The notes beneath the pieces are model-generated. The model was not told the origin of the DNA and ran no database searches. It saw only the letters and a program-made list of their open reading frames with translations. The position numbers and the translations under genes are program-made. Positions 15,575 through 25,178 of a DNA stretch of 64,000 nt are shown here, in pieces. The DNA comes from Solirubrobacterales bacterium (GTDB lineage Bacteria; Actinomycetota; Thermoleophilia; Solirubrobacterales; Solirubrobacteraceae). The stretch covers positions 310,001-374,000 of the forward strand of contig CANJIV010000001.1 in the NCBI GenBank assembly GCA_947474595.1. The letters are read 5' to 3'. The stretch's first letter is position 1. Every line of letters starts with the position of its first letter.

Positions 15575-17956
15575 TTAGCCGCCGTTTTTAGCAGTGACGT
15601 ACTCGCGGCTCGGCTCTCCGCGCAGCGCCGTCGCAGAGGGGAGCGGCGTGCCCTTGGCGGTAGCTGTCGGGATTGCCGCCAACACCAACCTTGACGCCCG
15701 CACGCCGCCGAAGGCGACCGTATTGACGGTCTTACCGCTATCAATCGTGTTGAACTTCCAAATAGCCCTGTCTCCTCCAACGGCTTCGACCGTGACGCGC
15801 AACTTTGAGCCGGCGCGAAATGCATGTGCGAAGGCAAAGATAGGAATCCGCACCAGCGTGAAAGCGCCGGTCGGTAGCGCCGCGGCGTCTTGCTTGAGAT
15901 TGGTCGGCCATGGACCTAGCAAGGTCGAACGACGTAGATCAAGCTTGCGGTGTGAAGCACGCAGCCAGCCGTTCTGTACGTATGTCTCCTTACCGTCAGG
16001 GCGAACCTCGCTAATTGTGACTTGCAGGTCAGTGTCTTTAGCGCTGCTCTTGAGGTAAAGCTCGACAGCGGAACTCCCGGCGACGATTAGATCTTTAACT
16101 AACGCCTTAGTCGTGAAGCCGAGCCCTTTGCCTGTGGCTAACGGCTGCCAGTCGTAGCGTGGTTGAGCCTTCCAATCGTCACCAGCGCCTACGCCATGGA
16201 GGGTCTGCTGCGGCCGGGCGCCGGGATCGGCTATGTAGCTAGCGCTCCCCGATAGGACTGGCCTAGTAGAGGTTAATGAGCCTCCGGCGCCTAGATAGTA
16301 ACTCTTAGCTTTGACCTCACGGATCGGCCAGGCACCGTAGGCGAGCTCCCAAGTTGCACCGATCGAACCGAGTCCCTGCGGGCCTGCTCCGTTATCCATC
16401 AACAAGCGAACGCGCGGATCCCTCTTAAAGATCGCCTTTGCCGCCGCTACGTTAGTCATTGCTGCGAAACGCGACTGCAGCACGGGCGCTGCTGGAGCTC
16501 CAGCGATCAGCGCGTAAAGCTGATCGCTGAGAGCCAACACAGTCGGCGAGACCTTTGGAATCCGATCTGCAACAAAGAGGTTTAAAAACTCCACCCAACG
16601 CACCACTGTTGAGGGACCCAACGAGTCGACGTGAACGCCGTTCTGAAGCGATATCCAGACGTTCGGATTCCCTGCCAATTGATTGAGGCTCTCGACGAAG
16701 TGGGCGCCAGTCTGCTCATCTTGGAACTGACCGACCAAGAAGGTCGGCACCTTGATCTTGCTCATCCAGGCACCCGGCGATCGCTGGTCAAACTCGCTCG
16801 GAGTACGGAAAGGGTTGTCGTCGAAGACCTTGACCACATCGCGCGTCTGCAGGCGCAGCTTCTGGTTGGCGATGCAGTTCTTGTCGCCAGCATTAACCAA
16901 AGCCCGAGCCCACGGCTGGCCGCCCTCGGGGGCTGGCGCAGCGTCCGACATCCGTTCCTTAACCCACGAGAGGGCAAAGCCAGTGTTCTTGATTCCGCCT
17001 GGGAAAGCGGTCGCTGCATAGAGGTCGTCGGTCACCGACATCGGAGAGATCGCGGCTAGGTGAGGCGGCTGCGTGCCAGCCGTAAAGAGCTGCGTGATAC
17101 CGGAGAACGAGATGCCGCCCATTCCCACCTTGTGACCCTTAACCCAAGCCTGGGCGGCCACGGTTTCGATCGCGTCGTAACCGTCGTAGGTCGTGGGCAG
17201 GCCGAAGAGATCAAATGCGCCACCGGAACAGCCGGAACCACGCATCTGCACGCTCACTGCGGCGAAGTCCAGCAGTGGCGCGATCAGCGATCCGACCGAG
17301 GTCGAGCCGGCCGGCGCGAGCGGATCGTTCTTCCCTAGGCTTGAGAGCAGGTCGTGTGGCGCAGCTACCTGATATCCGGAGTACTCAACAATGGTTGGGA
17401 ACGGGCCGTCGCTGAGCTTCTTACCGACCGGAAGACGGACGGTCATCGCTATCTCAATCCCGTCACGCACGGCTACGTAGTTGAGACCAACGTTGAGCTT
17501 CTTGGCCTTAAAGAAAGTGGCGGGCGGATTGGAATTGATCCCAAGAACCTTGAACGGGCGACTCGTAGACGTCGCTGCCCGCACTGTGTAGCCACTTGCA
17601 GGCGTGACTTCGCTGAAGATGAAGCTGCCCAAGCGATCAGCCTTGCCCCTTGCGACAACGATGCCGCGGGAGTTGGCGAGGAGTAGGGCTTGGCCGCTCT
17701 TGGCACCAAGCACGTAAGCCTGTCCAATGCTGCCTCTCGCCGTGAGCGTCGAAGTTGCTGTTGCGGAGCTGCGGGCCGAGGCCGTCGTCGAAGTTGCTGT
17801 TGCGGCTCCTGGCGTAGCTGCTAAAAGCACCCCCGCGGCCGCGGCCGCCGCGATCAAAAGAGGGCGCCTACGGGAGAGGCGTCGCGTGATTTGGCTATCA
17901 GCGGCTGGGCTCAAGCTATCGATGTTAGCGCCACCACTGGTGCGATGGCGCACCAA
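15575..17956 (-). CDS. Secreted X-Pro dipeptidyl-peptidase S15/CocE-type hydrolase
   Basis: The 793-residue alpha/beta hydrolase is exported: 'RRLSRRRPLLIAAAAAAGVLL' followed by an Ala/Thr-rich stretch forms a signal region, possibly Tat. After a carboxypeptidase-regulatory-like beta domain (about 80-140) comes the S15 hydrolase with 'MRGSGCSGG', nucleophile Ser in 'GMGGISFSG', catalytic Asp in 'VGQFQDEQTG' and His in 'NGVHVDSL'. The C-terminal X-Pro jelly-roll domain begins about residue 500. Family members hydrolyse X-Pro peptides, acyl esters or cephalosporin esters; the substrate is not predictable. Start TTG 17956 or GTG 17953 is uncertain. Confidence 0.85.
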   Translation of the reverse strand: MVRHRTSGGANIDSLSPAADSQITRRLSRRRPLLIAAAAAAGVLLAATPGAATATSTTASARSSATATSTLTARGSIGQAYVLGAKSGQALLLANSRGIVVARGKADRLGSFIFSEVTPASGYTVRAATSTSRPFKVLGINSNPPATFFKAKKLNVGLNYVAVRDGIEIAMTVRLPVGKKLSDGPFPTIVEYSGYQVAAPHDLLSSLGKNDPLAPAGSTSVGSLIAPLLDFAAVSVQMRGSGCSGGAFDLFGLPTTYDGYDAIETVAAQAWVKGHKVGMGGISFSGITQLFTAGTQPPHLAAISPMSVTDDLYAATAFPGGIKNTGFALSWVKERMSDAAPAPEGGQPWARALVNAGDKNCIANQKLRLQTRDVVKVFDDNPFRTPSEFDQRSPGAWMSKIKVPTFLVGQFQDEQTGAHFVESLNQLAGNPNVWISLQNGVHVDSLGPSTVVRWVEFLNLFVADRIPKVSPTVLALSDQLYALIAGAPAAPVLQSRFAAMTNVAAAKAIFKRDPRVRLLMDNGAGPQGLGSIGATWELAYGAWPIREVKAKSYYLGAGGSLTSTRPVLSGSASYIADPGARPQQTLHGVGAGDDWKAQPRYDWQPLATGKGLGFTTKALVKDLIVAGSSAVELYLKSSAKDTDLQVTISEVRPDGKETYVQNGWLRASHRKLDLRRSTLLGPWPTNLKQDAAALPTGAFTLVRIPIFAFAHAFRAGSKLRVTVEAVGGDRAIWKFNTIDSGKTVNTVAFGGVRASRLVLAAIPTATAKGTPLPSATALRGEPSREYVTAKNGG

Positions 17957-18032
17957 ATCACTGCCTCTACCGGGGGGTGTGCGTACTTATCCTGAGATAT
18001 TCATTGTTTGGTAGCTAACCCCCTAGATCCCA

Positions 18033-18656
18033 ATGGTCGATACCTCTGCCATCGTTGTTCTCGCGATGCGCTGCTTTGGCGAGGGGGACCAGCTTTATGA
18101 GCACTATCACGACCACGAGTGGGGGCGGCCAATCCGGGAGGAGCGGGCGCTGCTGGAGAGGCTCTGTTTGGAGGGATTTCAGTCCGGGCTGTCGTGGCTT
18201 ACGATCCTCAGAAAGCGAGATAACTTCCGCCTAGCCTTCGCAGATTTTGACCCCGAAGTAGTCGCTACCTATGGCCCAGGTGAGATCGACGAGCTTCTCG
18301 GCAATACAGGAATCATCCGCCATCGGGGAAAGATCGAAGCGACCGTGACCAATGCGCGAGCGGCGCTGGAACTGCGCGACGGTGGCGTCAGCCTCGGAGA
18401 GTTGATCTGGTCGGCCCGGCCGTCGCTAGTTGGCCAGAAAGACGATGGGGCCAAAACGATCGGCCAGACCGCTTCGCTCACCCCGGAGTCGGTTGTGCTT
18501 GCCAAGCAACTCAAGGCCCATGGCTTTCGCTTCGTTGGTGCGACGACTGCCTACTCGTTGATGCAGGCCTGCGGTGTGGTCAATGACCACACTCACTCCT
18601 GCCCGGTGCGCAAAGACGTAGAGCGCGAACGGGCCGCCTTCCTCGCCACTAAGTAG
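18033..18656 (+). CDS. tag: DNA-3-methyladenine glycosylase I
   Basis: The enzyme removes 3-methyladenine from alkylated DNA (base excision repair). The Tag core 'YHDHEWGRPIREERALLERLCLEG' and 'FQSGLSWLTILRKRDNFR' is intact, including the glycosylase helix-hairpin region. Zinc ligands match the family: Cys in 'MRCFGEGD', His in 'YHDHEWG', and His/Cys in 'NDHTHSC' near the C-terminus. From 18033 it is 207 residues; an internal ATG at 18066 (196 residues) puts the zinc Cys at residue 3, as in most homologues, and may be the true start. Confidence 0.9.
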   Translation: MVDTSAIVVLAMRCFGEGDQLYEHYHDHEWGRPIREERALLERLCLEGFQSGLSWLTILRKRDNFRLAFADFDPEVVATYGPGEIDELLGNTGIIRHRGKIEATVTNARAALELRDGGVSLGELIWSARPSLVGQKDDGAKTIGQTASLTPESVVLAKQLKAHGFRFVGATTAYSLMQACGVVNDHTHSCPVRKDVERERAAFLATK

Positions 18657-18696
18657 GCGCCCTACTGCGCCTTGCCCCCCGATCAGGGCGACTGCC

Positions 18697-18780
18697 TAAC
18701 GTCCCATCTCCTCAGCGACAGCCTCAACGAACGCGACGATGTCATCGGGCTGCGTATCCCAAGCGGTTAGCCACACCACC
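18697..18780 (-). pseudogene. C-terminal remnant of a threonine-aldolase-like gene
   Basis: On the minus strand, 27 codons read 'VVWLTAWDTQPDDIVAFV' and end 'EAVAEEMGR' followed by TAG at 18697-18699. The pattern 'V-x-x-V/L-T-x-W-D-T-x-x-x-D-V/I-x-x-F-V' is typical of the end of low-specificity L-threonine aldolases. The codon just before is TAG, and no upstream part of the gene is present, because the SHOCT gene begins to occupy the strand at 18842. It looks like the tail left after a deletion. The family call rests on pattern recognition only. Confidence 0.4.
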
Positions 18781-18841
18781 TAGCGCCCTTGGCGCGATCT
18801 CTATCGCGCAAGGTGCGCCGCTAACTAGGAACTGCTTGGCC

Positions 18842-19234
18842 CTATGCCAGCAGTTTGCCCTTAGCCTGCTCGAACTCTGCGTCGCTGAGAACTCCCTTGT
18901 CCTTGAGCGAGCTGAGCTTGGCCAGTTCGTCAGTCGTGGAAGAGCCACCCGCGACGTCCTGGACGTAGGCATCAAAGCTCTTGCGCGCCTCGTCCTGATG
19001 CTTGAGCGCACGCCCTCGCATTCCATCACCGCGAGTAATCAGGTAGATGAACGCTGTAAGGAACGGGATAACAAATAGGAAGAGCACCCAGAGCGCCTTG
19101 TATCCACCGCTCATCTCATGGTCGCTAAAGAGGTCGGACAAGATGACAATCAGCAGCCAAACCCAAATCATGAAGAAGAAGATCTCTACGAGTGTCAGTA
19201 TGCCGTGCCCGAAGGTGAACTCTGCGAATACCAA
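18842..19234 (-). CDS. PLDc_N/SHOCT-domain small membrane protein
   Basis: The 130-residue protein has two transmembrane helices (about 13-34 and 47-66) of the phospholipase-D nuclease N-terminal type. A charged linker follows, then a C-terminal SHOCT motif ('DELAKLSSLKDKGVLSDAEFEQAKGKLL'). SHOCT is a short oligomerisation helix pair in many membrane proteins of unknown role. The TTG start has a good AAGGAG 5-6 nt upstream. Confidence 0.8.
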   Translation of the reverse strand: MVFAEFTFGHGILTLVEIFFFMIWVWLLIVILSDLFSDHEMSGGYKALWVLFLFVIPFLTAFIYLITRGDGMRGRALKHQDEARKSFDAYVQDVAGGSSTTDELAKLSSLKDKGVLSDAEFEQAKGKLLA

Positions 19235-19296
19235 GGTGACTCCTTAATGCGATTTGGGTCAGAACGGAAAGCTTGAAAGTGAAGCTTATGCGGTTC

Positions 19297-19326
19297 TAGC
19301 GACGGCCAGCCGTGCGGCCGTCGCTA
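19297..19326 (-). terminator. Hairpin after the fadB-like gene
   Basis: An 11-bp perfect stem TAGCGACGGCC/GGCCGTCGCTA with an 8-nt loop starts 8 nt after the stop codon of the beta-oxidation operon. No U-tract follows on the minus strand, so it may be an atypical terminator or 3' stabilising hairpin. Confidence 0.5.
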
Positions 19327-19334
19327 TAGCCCTT

Positions 19335-21533
19335 TTACGCCTTTACGCCCGATGGCACTAGAGCATCTGTGTAGGTCTCGCCAGCTTCAGCCTTGGCGAC
19401 CAAAGAGGCAGGTGGCTCAAAGCGCTCTCCGTACCGCTGGGCAAGTTCGCGGGCGCGAGCGACGAAGCCCGCCAAAGCTCCTTCGTAGCCGTTGATGTAT
19501 TGGAGTACTCCTCCGGTCCAACCCGGGAAGCCGATCCCCATGATCGACCCGATATTGGCATCTGAGACTGTCTCAAGTACTCCCTCATCGAGACACTTGA
19601 CCGACTCGATCGCCTCAACGAAGAGCATCCGCTCCTTGAGGTCCTCAAACGGGATATCCCGGTTGGTCGGGCCAAAGGACTCCTCAAGACCGGGCCACAA
19701 GGCCGTGCGCTTGCCGTCCTCATAATCATAAAAACCAGCACCTTCGAGCCGTCCGGGCCGCTTGAACTCGTCGAGCATCTGATCGATGACCAGCGCGGAC
19801 GGATGTCCGACCCAAACCTCTCCATCGGCTTCGACCGCATCTTGGGCAGCCTTGCTGACCTTCGCCATCAACTTCATGTTGAGCTCGTCGCTCAGCTGGA
19901 GAACAGGCGCAGGATAGCCAGCTTGAGAGGATGCCTGCTCGATCGATGGCGCTGGGATTCCCTCCAGCAACATCGCGATTCCCTCGTTGAGGAAAGTCGC
20001 GATCACTCGACTCGTGAAGAAGCCACGCGAATCGTTAACGATGATCGGCGTCTTACGAATCTGCTTAGCCAGATCAAGAGCACGAAACACCGTAGCGTCG
20101 CTGGTCTGATCACCCTTGATGATCTCTAGCAGCGGCATCTTGTCGACCGGGCTAAAGAAGTGCAGCCCAATAAAATCAGCAGGCCTTGAGACCCCTTGAG
20201 CCAGCTCGGTGATCGGCAGCGTCGATGTGTTTGAACCCAGCAACGCATCCGGGGCAAGGAACGGCTCGATCTCAGCAAAAACTGCTGCCTTAACAGCCGG
20301 GTCCTCAAAGACTGCCTCGATTACTAGGTCGGCGCCCTGTGCGGCCGACGCTTGGTCTGTGGCAGTGATCAGCGCGAGTAGAGCATCGCCCTTCTCTTGG
20401 GTGCTGCGCCCACGCGTTATCTCCTTCTCAACGAGCTTGCTCGAGTAGCCCTTGCCGCGGTCGGCTGCCTCTTGCGAGACATCCTTGAGGACTACCTCAA
20501 TACCTGCCTTGGCACAGACATAGGCGATCGCGGCGCCCATCATTCCTGCACCCAAGACGACGACCTTCTTGGCCGTAAACCGCTCACTTTCCTTAGGCCG
20601 TCCACGACTACCGTTAACCACCTGTAAGTCGAAGAAGAACGCTTGAATCATGTTCTTGGCGACCTGGCCGGTTGCAAGATCGGTGAAGTAGCGCCCTTCG
20701 ATCTCAATCGCAGAATCGAAGTCAACCTGAGCGCCTTCGACTGAGGCGGCCATGATGTTGACGGGAGCGGGATAGTTTGCTCCCTTGAGTTGTTTGCGCA
20801 GATTTGCCGGAAATGCCGGCAGATTCTGTGCCAACGCAGGGCTTGACGGCGTACCGCCAGGGATCTTGTAGCCCTTGACGTCCCACGGCTGAACAGCCTC
20901 GGGGTTCTCGGCGATCCACCGCTTTGCGGCCGGAATCAGGTCGTCGGGTGAGGCGACGAGCTCATCGATCAAACCGATCTCTAGTGCCTTGTCAGGCCGC
21001 AGACGCGTACCAAGCAGCAGCACACCCATCAGGGCACCCACGATGCCCAGCAGGCGCGTAGTGCGAGCCACGCCGCCGCCGCCCGGCAGCAACCCCAAGG
21101 TCACCTCAGGTAGTCCGAGCTGAATCTTCGGGTCATCGACGACGATGCGGCGGTGTGTGGCGAGCATAATCTCCAAGCCTCCACCGAGTGCAGCGCCGTT
21201 AGCACAGGAGACGACCGGCTTGCCGAGCATCTCCAGACGCCGTAACTGCGACTTGACAACGCGGATACCTTCAGCTGCTGCCACTGACGTCTCTGGCGTG
21301 ATCTTGATCAGATCGTTTAAGTCGCCGCCGGCGAAAAAGGTCTTCTTTGCCGAGACGATGATCACTCCTGTGATCGTCTCCTTCTCGGCCTCTAGGCGAT
21401 CTACGGTCGCCCCCATCGAAGCGGCGTAGGCCGCGTTCATCGTGTTGGCTGACTGATTAGGATCGTCGAGGGTCAAGACGACGATTCCGTCGGCCTCTTG
21501 GTCCCATCTAATCGTTGAACTCTCTGTACTCAT
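19335..21533 (-). CDS. Multifunctional enoyl-CoA hydratase/3-hydroxyacyl-CoA dehydrogenase
   Basis: The 732-residue trifunctional-type alpha subunit has an N-terminal crotonase domain (about 1-200, 'FFAGGDLNDL' and 'GAALGGGLEIMLATHRR' with oxyanion-hole glycines). The NAD-binding 3-hydroxyacyl-CoA dehydrogenase domain begins near 324, with 'VLGAGMMGAAIA' at about 326-337. 'GLHFFSPVDKMPLLEII' contains the catalytic His and 'NDSRGFFTSRV' follows. The C-terminal dehydrogenase fold runs from about 520. It catalyses the two middle steps of fatty-acid beta-oxidation. It starts 2 nt after the thiolase stop, so the two form one operon. Confidence 0.92.
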   Translation of the reverse strand: MSTESSTIRWDQEADGIVVLTLDDPNQSANTMNAAYAASMGATVDRLEAEKETITGVIIVSAKKTFFAGGDLNDLIKITPETSVAAAEGIRVVKSQLRRLEMLGKPVVSCANGAALGGGLEIMLATHRRIVVDDPKIQLGLPEVTLGLLPGGGGVARTTRLLGIVGALMGVLLLGTRLRPDKALEIGLIDELVASPDDLIPAAKRWIAENPEAVQPWDVKGYKIPGGTPSSPALAQNLPAFPANLRKQLKGANYPAPVNIMAASVEGAQVDFDSAIEIEGRYFTDLATGQVAKNMIQAFFFDLQVVNGSRGRPKESERFTAKKVVVLGAGMMGAAIAYVCAKAGIEVVLKDVSQEAADRGKGYSSKLVEKEITRGRSTQEKGDALLALITATDQASAAQGADLVIEAVFEDPAVKAAVFAEIEPFLAPDALLGSNTSTLPITELAQGVSRPADFIGLHFFSPVDKMPLLEIIKGDQTSDATVFRALDLAKQIRKTPIIVNDSRGFFTSRVIATFLNEGIAMLLEGIPAPSIEQASSQAGYPAPVLQLSDELNMKLMAKVSKAAQDAVEADGEVWVGHPSALVIDQMLDEFKRPGRLEGAGFYDYEDGKRTALWPGLEESFGPTNRDIPFEDLKERMLFVEAIESVKCLDEGVLETVSDANIGSIMGIGFPGWTGGVLQYINGYEGALAGFVARARELAQRYGERFEPPASLVAKAEAGETYTDALVPSGVKA

Positions 21534-21535
21534 GG

Positions 21536-22750
21536 CTAGATTGCCTCAACGATCGTCGCGATACCCATGCCGCCGCCAACGCACAGAGTGCAGAGGCCAT
21601 AGCGGCCGCCAGTGCGATGAAGCTCGTCGATAATGGTGCCGAGAATCATCGCCCCGGTAGCGCCGAGTGGGTGGCCCATCGCGATCGCTCCACCATTTAC
21701 GTTGACTTTCTCCATATCTACATCGAGATCGCGTACGAGGCGCAGCGCGACCGCCGCGAAGGCTTCGTTGATCTCGATCAGATCCATATCTTCGGCCTTG
21801 AGGCCTGCCTTTTCGAGCGCCTTGCGGCTTGCTGGCGCAGGTCCAGTCAACATGATCGTTGGGTCCGCACCAGAGAGAGCAGTCGCGACGATGCGCGCGC
21901 GTGGCTTGAGGCCTGCGCGCTCGCCAGCCTTCTCATTGCCGATCGCCACCAACGCGGCGCCGTCAACGATTCCTGAGGAGTTTCCAGCGTGGTGGACGTG
22001 GTTGATCTTCTCTACCCAGTGGTACTTCTGCAGTGCCACCGCGTCAAAGCCACCCATCTCGCCCATCGCAGCAAAGGAAGGCTTGAGTGCTGAGAGGCTC
22101 TCGACCGTCGTGCTAGCCCTAATGAACTCATCTTTTTCAAGGACGACGTTGCCGTTTAGATCTTTGACCGGGATTACGGAGTTATCGAAATACCCTGCCT
22201 CTTGTGCTCGGGCCGCCCGCTGCTGGGAGCGCACCGCGAAGGCGTCCACGTCCTCGCGGTCAAAACCCTCGAGCGTTGCGATCAGATCAGCGCCGATGCC
22301 TTGGGGAACAAAGCCTGTCTCAAAGTTAGTCTCGGGATCCATCGCCCAAGCGCCGCCATCTGAACCCATCGGGACGCGTGACATCGACTCGACTCCGCCA
22401 GCAAGCACGAGGTCCTCCCAGCCGGAGGCGACCTTCTGAGCCGCGACATTTACGGCCTCTAGGCCAGATGCGCAAAAGCGGTTGATCTGCAGTCCAGCGA
22501 CCGTGTCGGGAAGGCCAGCCTTGATCGCGGCGGTCTTTGCGATATCGGCGCCCTGGTCGCCGATCGGCGAGACGCAGCCCAAGACCACGTCGTCGATTAG
22601 ATTCGGGTCGAGCTTGTCGTTTCGGGCGAGAGTCTCGTGCATTAAGCCGACGACGAGGTCGACGGGCTTGATCGTATGCAGCGAGCCTGTGTGCTTGCCC
22701 CTGCCCCGTGGAGTGCGGATCGCTTCGAATACCAGTGCTTCAGTTGCCAT
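21536..22750 (-). CDS. Acetyl-CoA acyltransferase (thiolase)
   Basis: The 404-residue thiolase carries the acyl-enzyme C93 in '[11 protein letters not shown]', the active-site His in 'GHPLGATGA', and the second Cys in '[11 protein letters not shown]'. It cleaves 3-ketoacyl-CoA in the last beta-oxidation step and is the partner of the downstream hydratase/dehydrogenase. The ATG has AGGAG 9-10 nt upstream. The operon order is thiolase first, then the alpha subunit. Confidence 0.92.
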   Translation of the reverse strand: MATEALVFEAIRTPRGRGKHTGSLHTIKPVDLVVGLMHETLARNDKLDPNLIDDVVLGCVSPIGDQGADIAKTAAIKAGLPDTVAGLQINRFCASGLEAVNVAAQKVASGWEDLVLAGGVESMSRVPMGSDGGAWAMDPETNFETGFVPQGIGADLIATLEGFDREDVDAFAVRSQQRAARAQEAGYFDNSVIPVKDLNGNVVLEKDEFIRASTTVESLSALKPSFAAMGEMGGFDAVALQKYHWVEKINHVHHAGNSSGIVDGAALVAIGNEKAGERAGLKPRARIVATALSGADPTIMLTGPAPASRKALEKAGLKAEDMDLIEINEAFAAVALRLVRDLDVDMEKVNVNGGAIAMGHPLGATGAMILGTIIDELHRTGGRYGLCTLCVGGGMGIATIVEAI

Positions 22751-22988
22751 CGAATGAGGCTCCTATTCTTTGTCTGAGAGGCCAATCACGGCCTAGTAAC
22801 AAATAATACCTACTCGCCTTGCCCTAGCGGCTTACGGTTGCGGGCCAGCCGGCTGTCCGTCGCGATCAAAGGCCGCCAAGACGGCACACTTACAGACCGT
22901 TAAGGCGGGCGCTCGAGGACCACCTAGATGTATCAAACCCGCCGAGACCTTAAGCCCGGCTGCTGCCCCACGGCCACTGGCCTGCGTA

Positions 22989-23013
22989 TGGCACTTATAA
23001 GAAGCGAGTGCCA
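22989..23013 (+). promoter_or_regulatory. CIRCE operator 1 (HrcA site)
   Basis: TGGCACTT-N9-GAGTGCCA, an inverted repeat with one mismatch and the exact CIRCE spacing of 9 nt, lies about 150 nt before groES. CIRCE is bound by the heat-shock repressor HrcA. The 388-bp gap from 22751 to 23139 otherwise holds the thiolase 5' region and no credible gene. Confidence 0.85.
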
Positions 23014-23021
23014 ACTCAAAC

Positions 23022-23027
23022 TTGACA
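23022..23027 (+). promoter_or_regulatory. Putative -35 of groES-groEL
   Basis: TTGACA lies between the two CIRCE elements. A convincing -10 at 16-18 nt is not obvious (GACTCT at 23045-23050), so only the -35 is suggested. Operators on both sides fit repression by HrcA. Confidence 0.35.
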
Positions 23028-23063
23028 TCGGCCCACTCATATGTGACTCTTCACTGCAGGTTC

Positions 23064-23088
23064 TGGCACTCCTAAGCTGCGAGTGCCA
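23064..23088 (+). promoter_or_regulatory. CIRCE operator 2 (HrcA site)
   Basis: TGGCACTC-N9-GAGTGCCA is a perfect 8-bp inverted repeat with 9-nt spacer, ending 51 nt before the groES start. It matches the CIRCE consensus core GCACTC-N9-GAGTGC. Confidence 0.93.
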
Positions 23089-23139
23089 AAGATCCGTTCA
23101 GTAAACGTAAATCACTACTCCAAATGGAGGCTCGTACAG

Positions 23140-23430
23140 ATGAAGCTCAAGCCCCTCGGCGATCGTTTGATCGTTCGGGCGCTGGAGGAGGAGGAGACGA
23201 CCGCTAGCGGTCTCGTCCTCCCCGACACCGCAAAAGAAAAGCCCCAAAAGGGCACAGTGCTCGCCGTCGGCGACGGAAGAATCGACGATGCTGGCAAGCG
23301 TATTCCCCTCGAGATCGCCAAGGGCGACGAGGTCCTCTACAGCAAGTACGGCGGCACAGAGATCAAGGTCGACGGCGAGGACCTCCTGGTTCTACGCGAG
23401 TCAGACGTGCTTGCGAAGGTCGAAGGCTAA
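23140..23430 (+). CDS. groES: Co-chaperonin GroES
   Basis: The 96-residue GroES begins '[19 protein letters not shown]'. It has the mobile loop '[18 protein letters not shown]' and the dome region, and ends in '[15 protein letters not shown]'. It caps the GroEL ring during protein folding. The ATG at 23140 follows TGGAGG by 9 nt; the frame is open to 23083 but that extension would overlap the second CIRCE. The gene precedes groEL by 8 nt and shares the HrcA-controlled promoter. Confidence 0.97.
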   Translation: MKLKPLGDRLIVRALEEEETTASGLVLPDTAKEKPQKGTVLAVGDGRIDDAGKRIPLEIAKGDEVLYSKYGGTEIKVDGEDLLVLRESDVLAKVEG

Positions 23431-23438
23431 GGAGAAAC

Positions 23439-25073
23439 ATGGCTCATAAAGAAATCAAATACAACGCAGACGCGCGCAAGGCCCTCGAGGCCGGAGTCGA
23501 CGCGGTTGCAAACGCGGTCAAGGTAACTCTTGGCCCCAAGGGTCGCTACGTCGTGCTCGACAAGAAGTTCGGCGCGCCAACGATCACTAACGACGGTGTC
23601 ACGATTGCTCGTGAGATCGAGGTCGAGGACGTCTTTGAGAACCAAGGCGCCCAGCTCGTGCGTGAAGTTGCCACGGCGACCAACGACGTGGCCGGAGACG
23701 GCACGACGACCGCTACGGTGCTCGCTCAGGCGATCGTCCGTGAGGGTCTCAAGAACGTCGCTGCTGGTGCCAATCCGCTTGCACTAAAGCGTGGCATCGA
23801 AATCGCCGTCAACCAGGTTGTAATCAACATCGAGAAGCAGTCAACCGAGATCTCTGGCAAGGAACAGATTTCACGCGTTGCAACTATCTCGGCCGGTGAC
23901 GACGAGATCGGTGATGTAATCGCCGACGCAATCGAAAAGGTCGGCAAGGACGGCGTTGTCAACGTCGAGGAAGGCCAGACGTTCGGCATGGACCTCGAGT
24001 TCACCGAGGGAATGCAGTTCGATAAGGGCTACATCTCGCCGTATATGGTCACCGATCAGGATCGTATGGAGGCCGTACTTGAGGATCCTTATGTCCTCAT
24101 CGCCAACCAGAAGATCACTTCAGTCCGGGACATTCTTCCCGTGCTTGAGCAGGTCATCCAGTCGGGCAAGTCGCTGCTGATCATCGCCGAGGATGTCGAG
24201 GGAGAGTCTCTCGCCACACTCGTCGTCAACAAGCTGCGTGGCACCTTCACCGGAGTAGCTGTCAAGGCTCCCGGCTTCGGTGACCGTCGCAAGCGGATGC
24301 TCGAAGACATCGCCATCCTCACAGGCGGCGAAGTCATCACTGAAGAGATGGGCCTCAAGCTCGAGAACACACAGGTCTCGCAGCTGGGCCGCGCGCGTCG
24401 CATCGTGGTGTCCAAGGACACGACGACCATCATCGACGGTTCCGGTGACGCCGCTCAGATCAAGGGTCGCATCAAGCAGATCAAGGCCGAGGTCGAGTCC
24501 ACCGACTCCGATTTCGACCGCGAGAAGCTCCAGGAGCGCCTCGCGAAGCTCTCGGGCGGTGTCGCTGTCGTCAAGGTCGGCGCAGCCACTGAGACTGAGA
24601 TGAAGGAGAAGAAGCACCGCGTCGAGGACGCGCTGCAGGCAACTCGCGCTGCCCTCGAGGAGGGCATCGTTCCAGGCGGTGGCGTCGCGCTACTGAAGGC
24701 AGCTGGCGATCTCAATTTGGACGAGATCGAGGATCCGGACGAGCGCACTGGCGCCCGTATCGTGCTCCGTGCTCTGGAAGAGCCACTGCGTCAGATCGCT
24801 CACAACGCCGGGCTTGAGGGCTCGGTCGTCGTCAACGATGTGCGTAAGTCCAAGAAGGGCTTTGGCCTCAATGCCGCGACAAACGAGATCGTCGATCTCG
24901 TCGCCGCTGGCATCATCGACCCGGCCATGGTCACCCGTTCGGCGCTGCAGAACGCGGCCTCGATCGCCAAGAACATTCTGATCACCGAAGCCATCGTGGC
25001 CGAGGTACCGGATAAGAATGCTGGCGGTGGCGGTGGTATGCCCGACATGGGCGGCATGGGCGGCATGATGTAA
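23439..25073 (+). CDS. groEL: Chaperonin GroEL
   Basis: The 544-residue Hsp60 has '[18 protein letters not shown]', the ATP-binding '[14 protein letters not shown]' and the C-terminal '[16 protein letters not shown]' tail. Full length and intact. It forms the double-ring ATP-dependent folding chamber with GroES in the cytoplasm. A GGAG ribosome site lies just upstream of the ATG. The Gly/Met-rich tail is the usual hydrophobic cavity-floor type rather than the His-rich tail of some actinobacterial GroEL1 paralogues. Confidence 0.98.
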   Translation: MAHKEIKYNADARKALEAGVDAVANAVKVTLGPKGRYVVLDKKFGAPTITNDGVTIAREIEVEDVFENQGAQLVREVATATNDVAGDGTTTATVLAQAIVREGLKNVAAGANPLALKRGIEIAVNQVVINIEKQSTEISGKEQISRVATISAGDDEIGDVIADAIEKVGKDGVVNVEEGQTFGMDLEFTEGMQFDKGYISPYMVTDQDRMEAVLEDPYVLIANQKITSVRDILPVLEQVIQSGKSLLIIAEDVEGESLATLVVNKLRGTFTGVAVKAPGFGDRRKRMLEDIAILTGGEVITEEMGLKLENTQVSQLGRARRIVVSKDTTTIIDGSGDAAQIKGRIKQIKAEVESTDSDFDREKLQERLAKLSGGVAVVKVGAATETEMKEKKHRVEDALQATRAALEEGIVPGGGVALLKAAGDLNLDEIEDPDERTGARIVLRALEEPLRQIAHNAGLEGSVVVNDVRKSKKGFGLNAATNEIVDLVAAGIIDPAMVTRSALQNAASIAKNILITEAIVAEVPDKNAGGGGGMPDMGGMGGMM

Positions 25074-25101
25074 GCAGCGCCTTCGCGCTGTCTTGTTGGT
25101 C

Positions 25102-25134
25102 ATCGAGGGCCCGGCTATCTGCCGGGCCCTCGAT
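25102..25134 (+). terminator. Hairpin terminator after groEL
   Basis: A perfect 14-bp stem (25102-25115 with 25121-25134) and a 5-nt loop TATCT lie 28 nt after the groEL stop. The stem is very GC-rich; the following CGTTGTAGC has only a weak T content. Confidence 0.75.
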
Positions 25135-25166
25135 CGTTGTAGCTAGCGCTGAAGGCTGCTGCGCCA

Positions 25167-25172
25167 TAGGAT
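25167..25172 (+). promoter_or_regulatory. -10 box of yccF
   Basis: TAGGAT ends 6 nt before the ATG at 25179 with no Shine-Dalgarno, consistent with a leaderless mRNA. Confidence 0.5.
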
Positions 25173-25178
25173 CTGCCG

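Noticed and set aside
21633-22439. Long plus-strand open frame (268 codons) opposite the thiolase gene
   Set aside because: Antisense shadow of a well-supported thiolase; composition is Ser/Arg/Ala-rich without a motif.
22832-23014. 60-codon minus-strand frame upstream of groES
   Set aside because: Its first codons coincide with CIRCE operator 1 and it has no recognisable features.
24120-24617. 165-codon minus-strand frame opposite groEL
   Set aside because: Shadow of the strong codon bias of groEL on the other strand.
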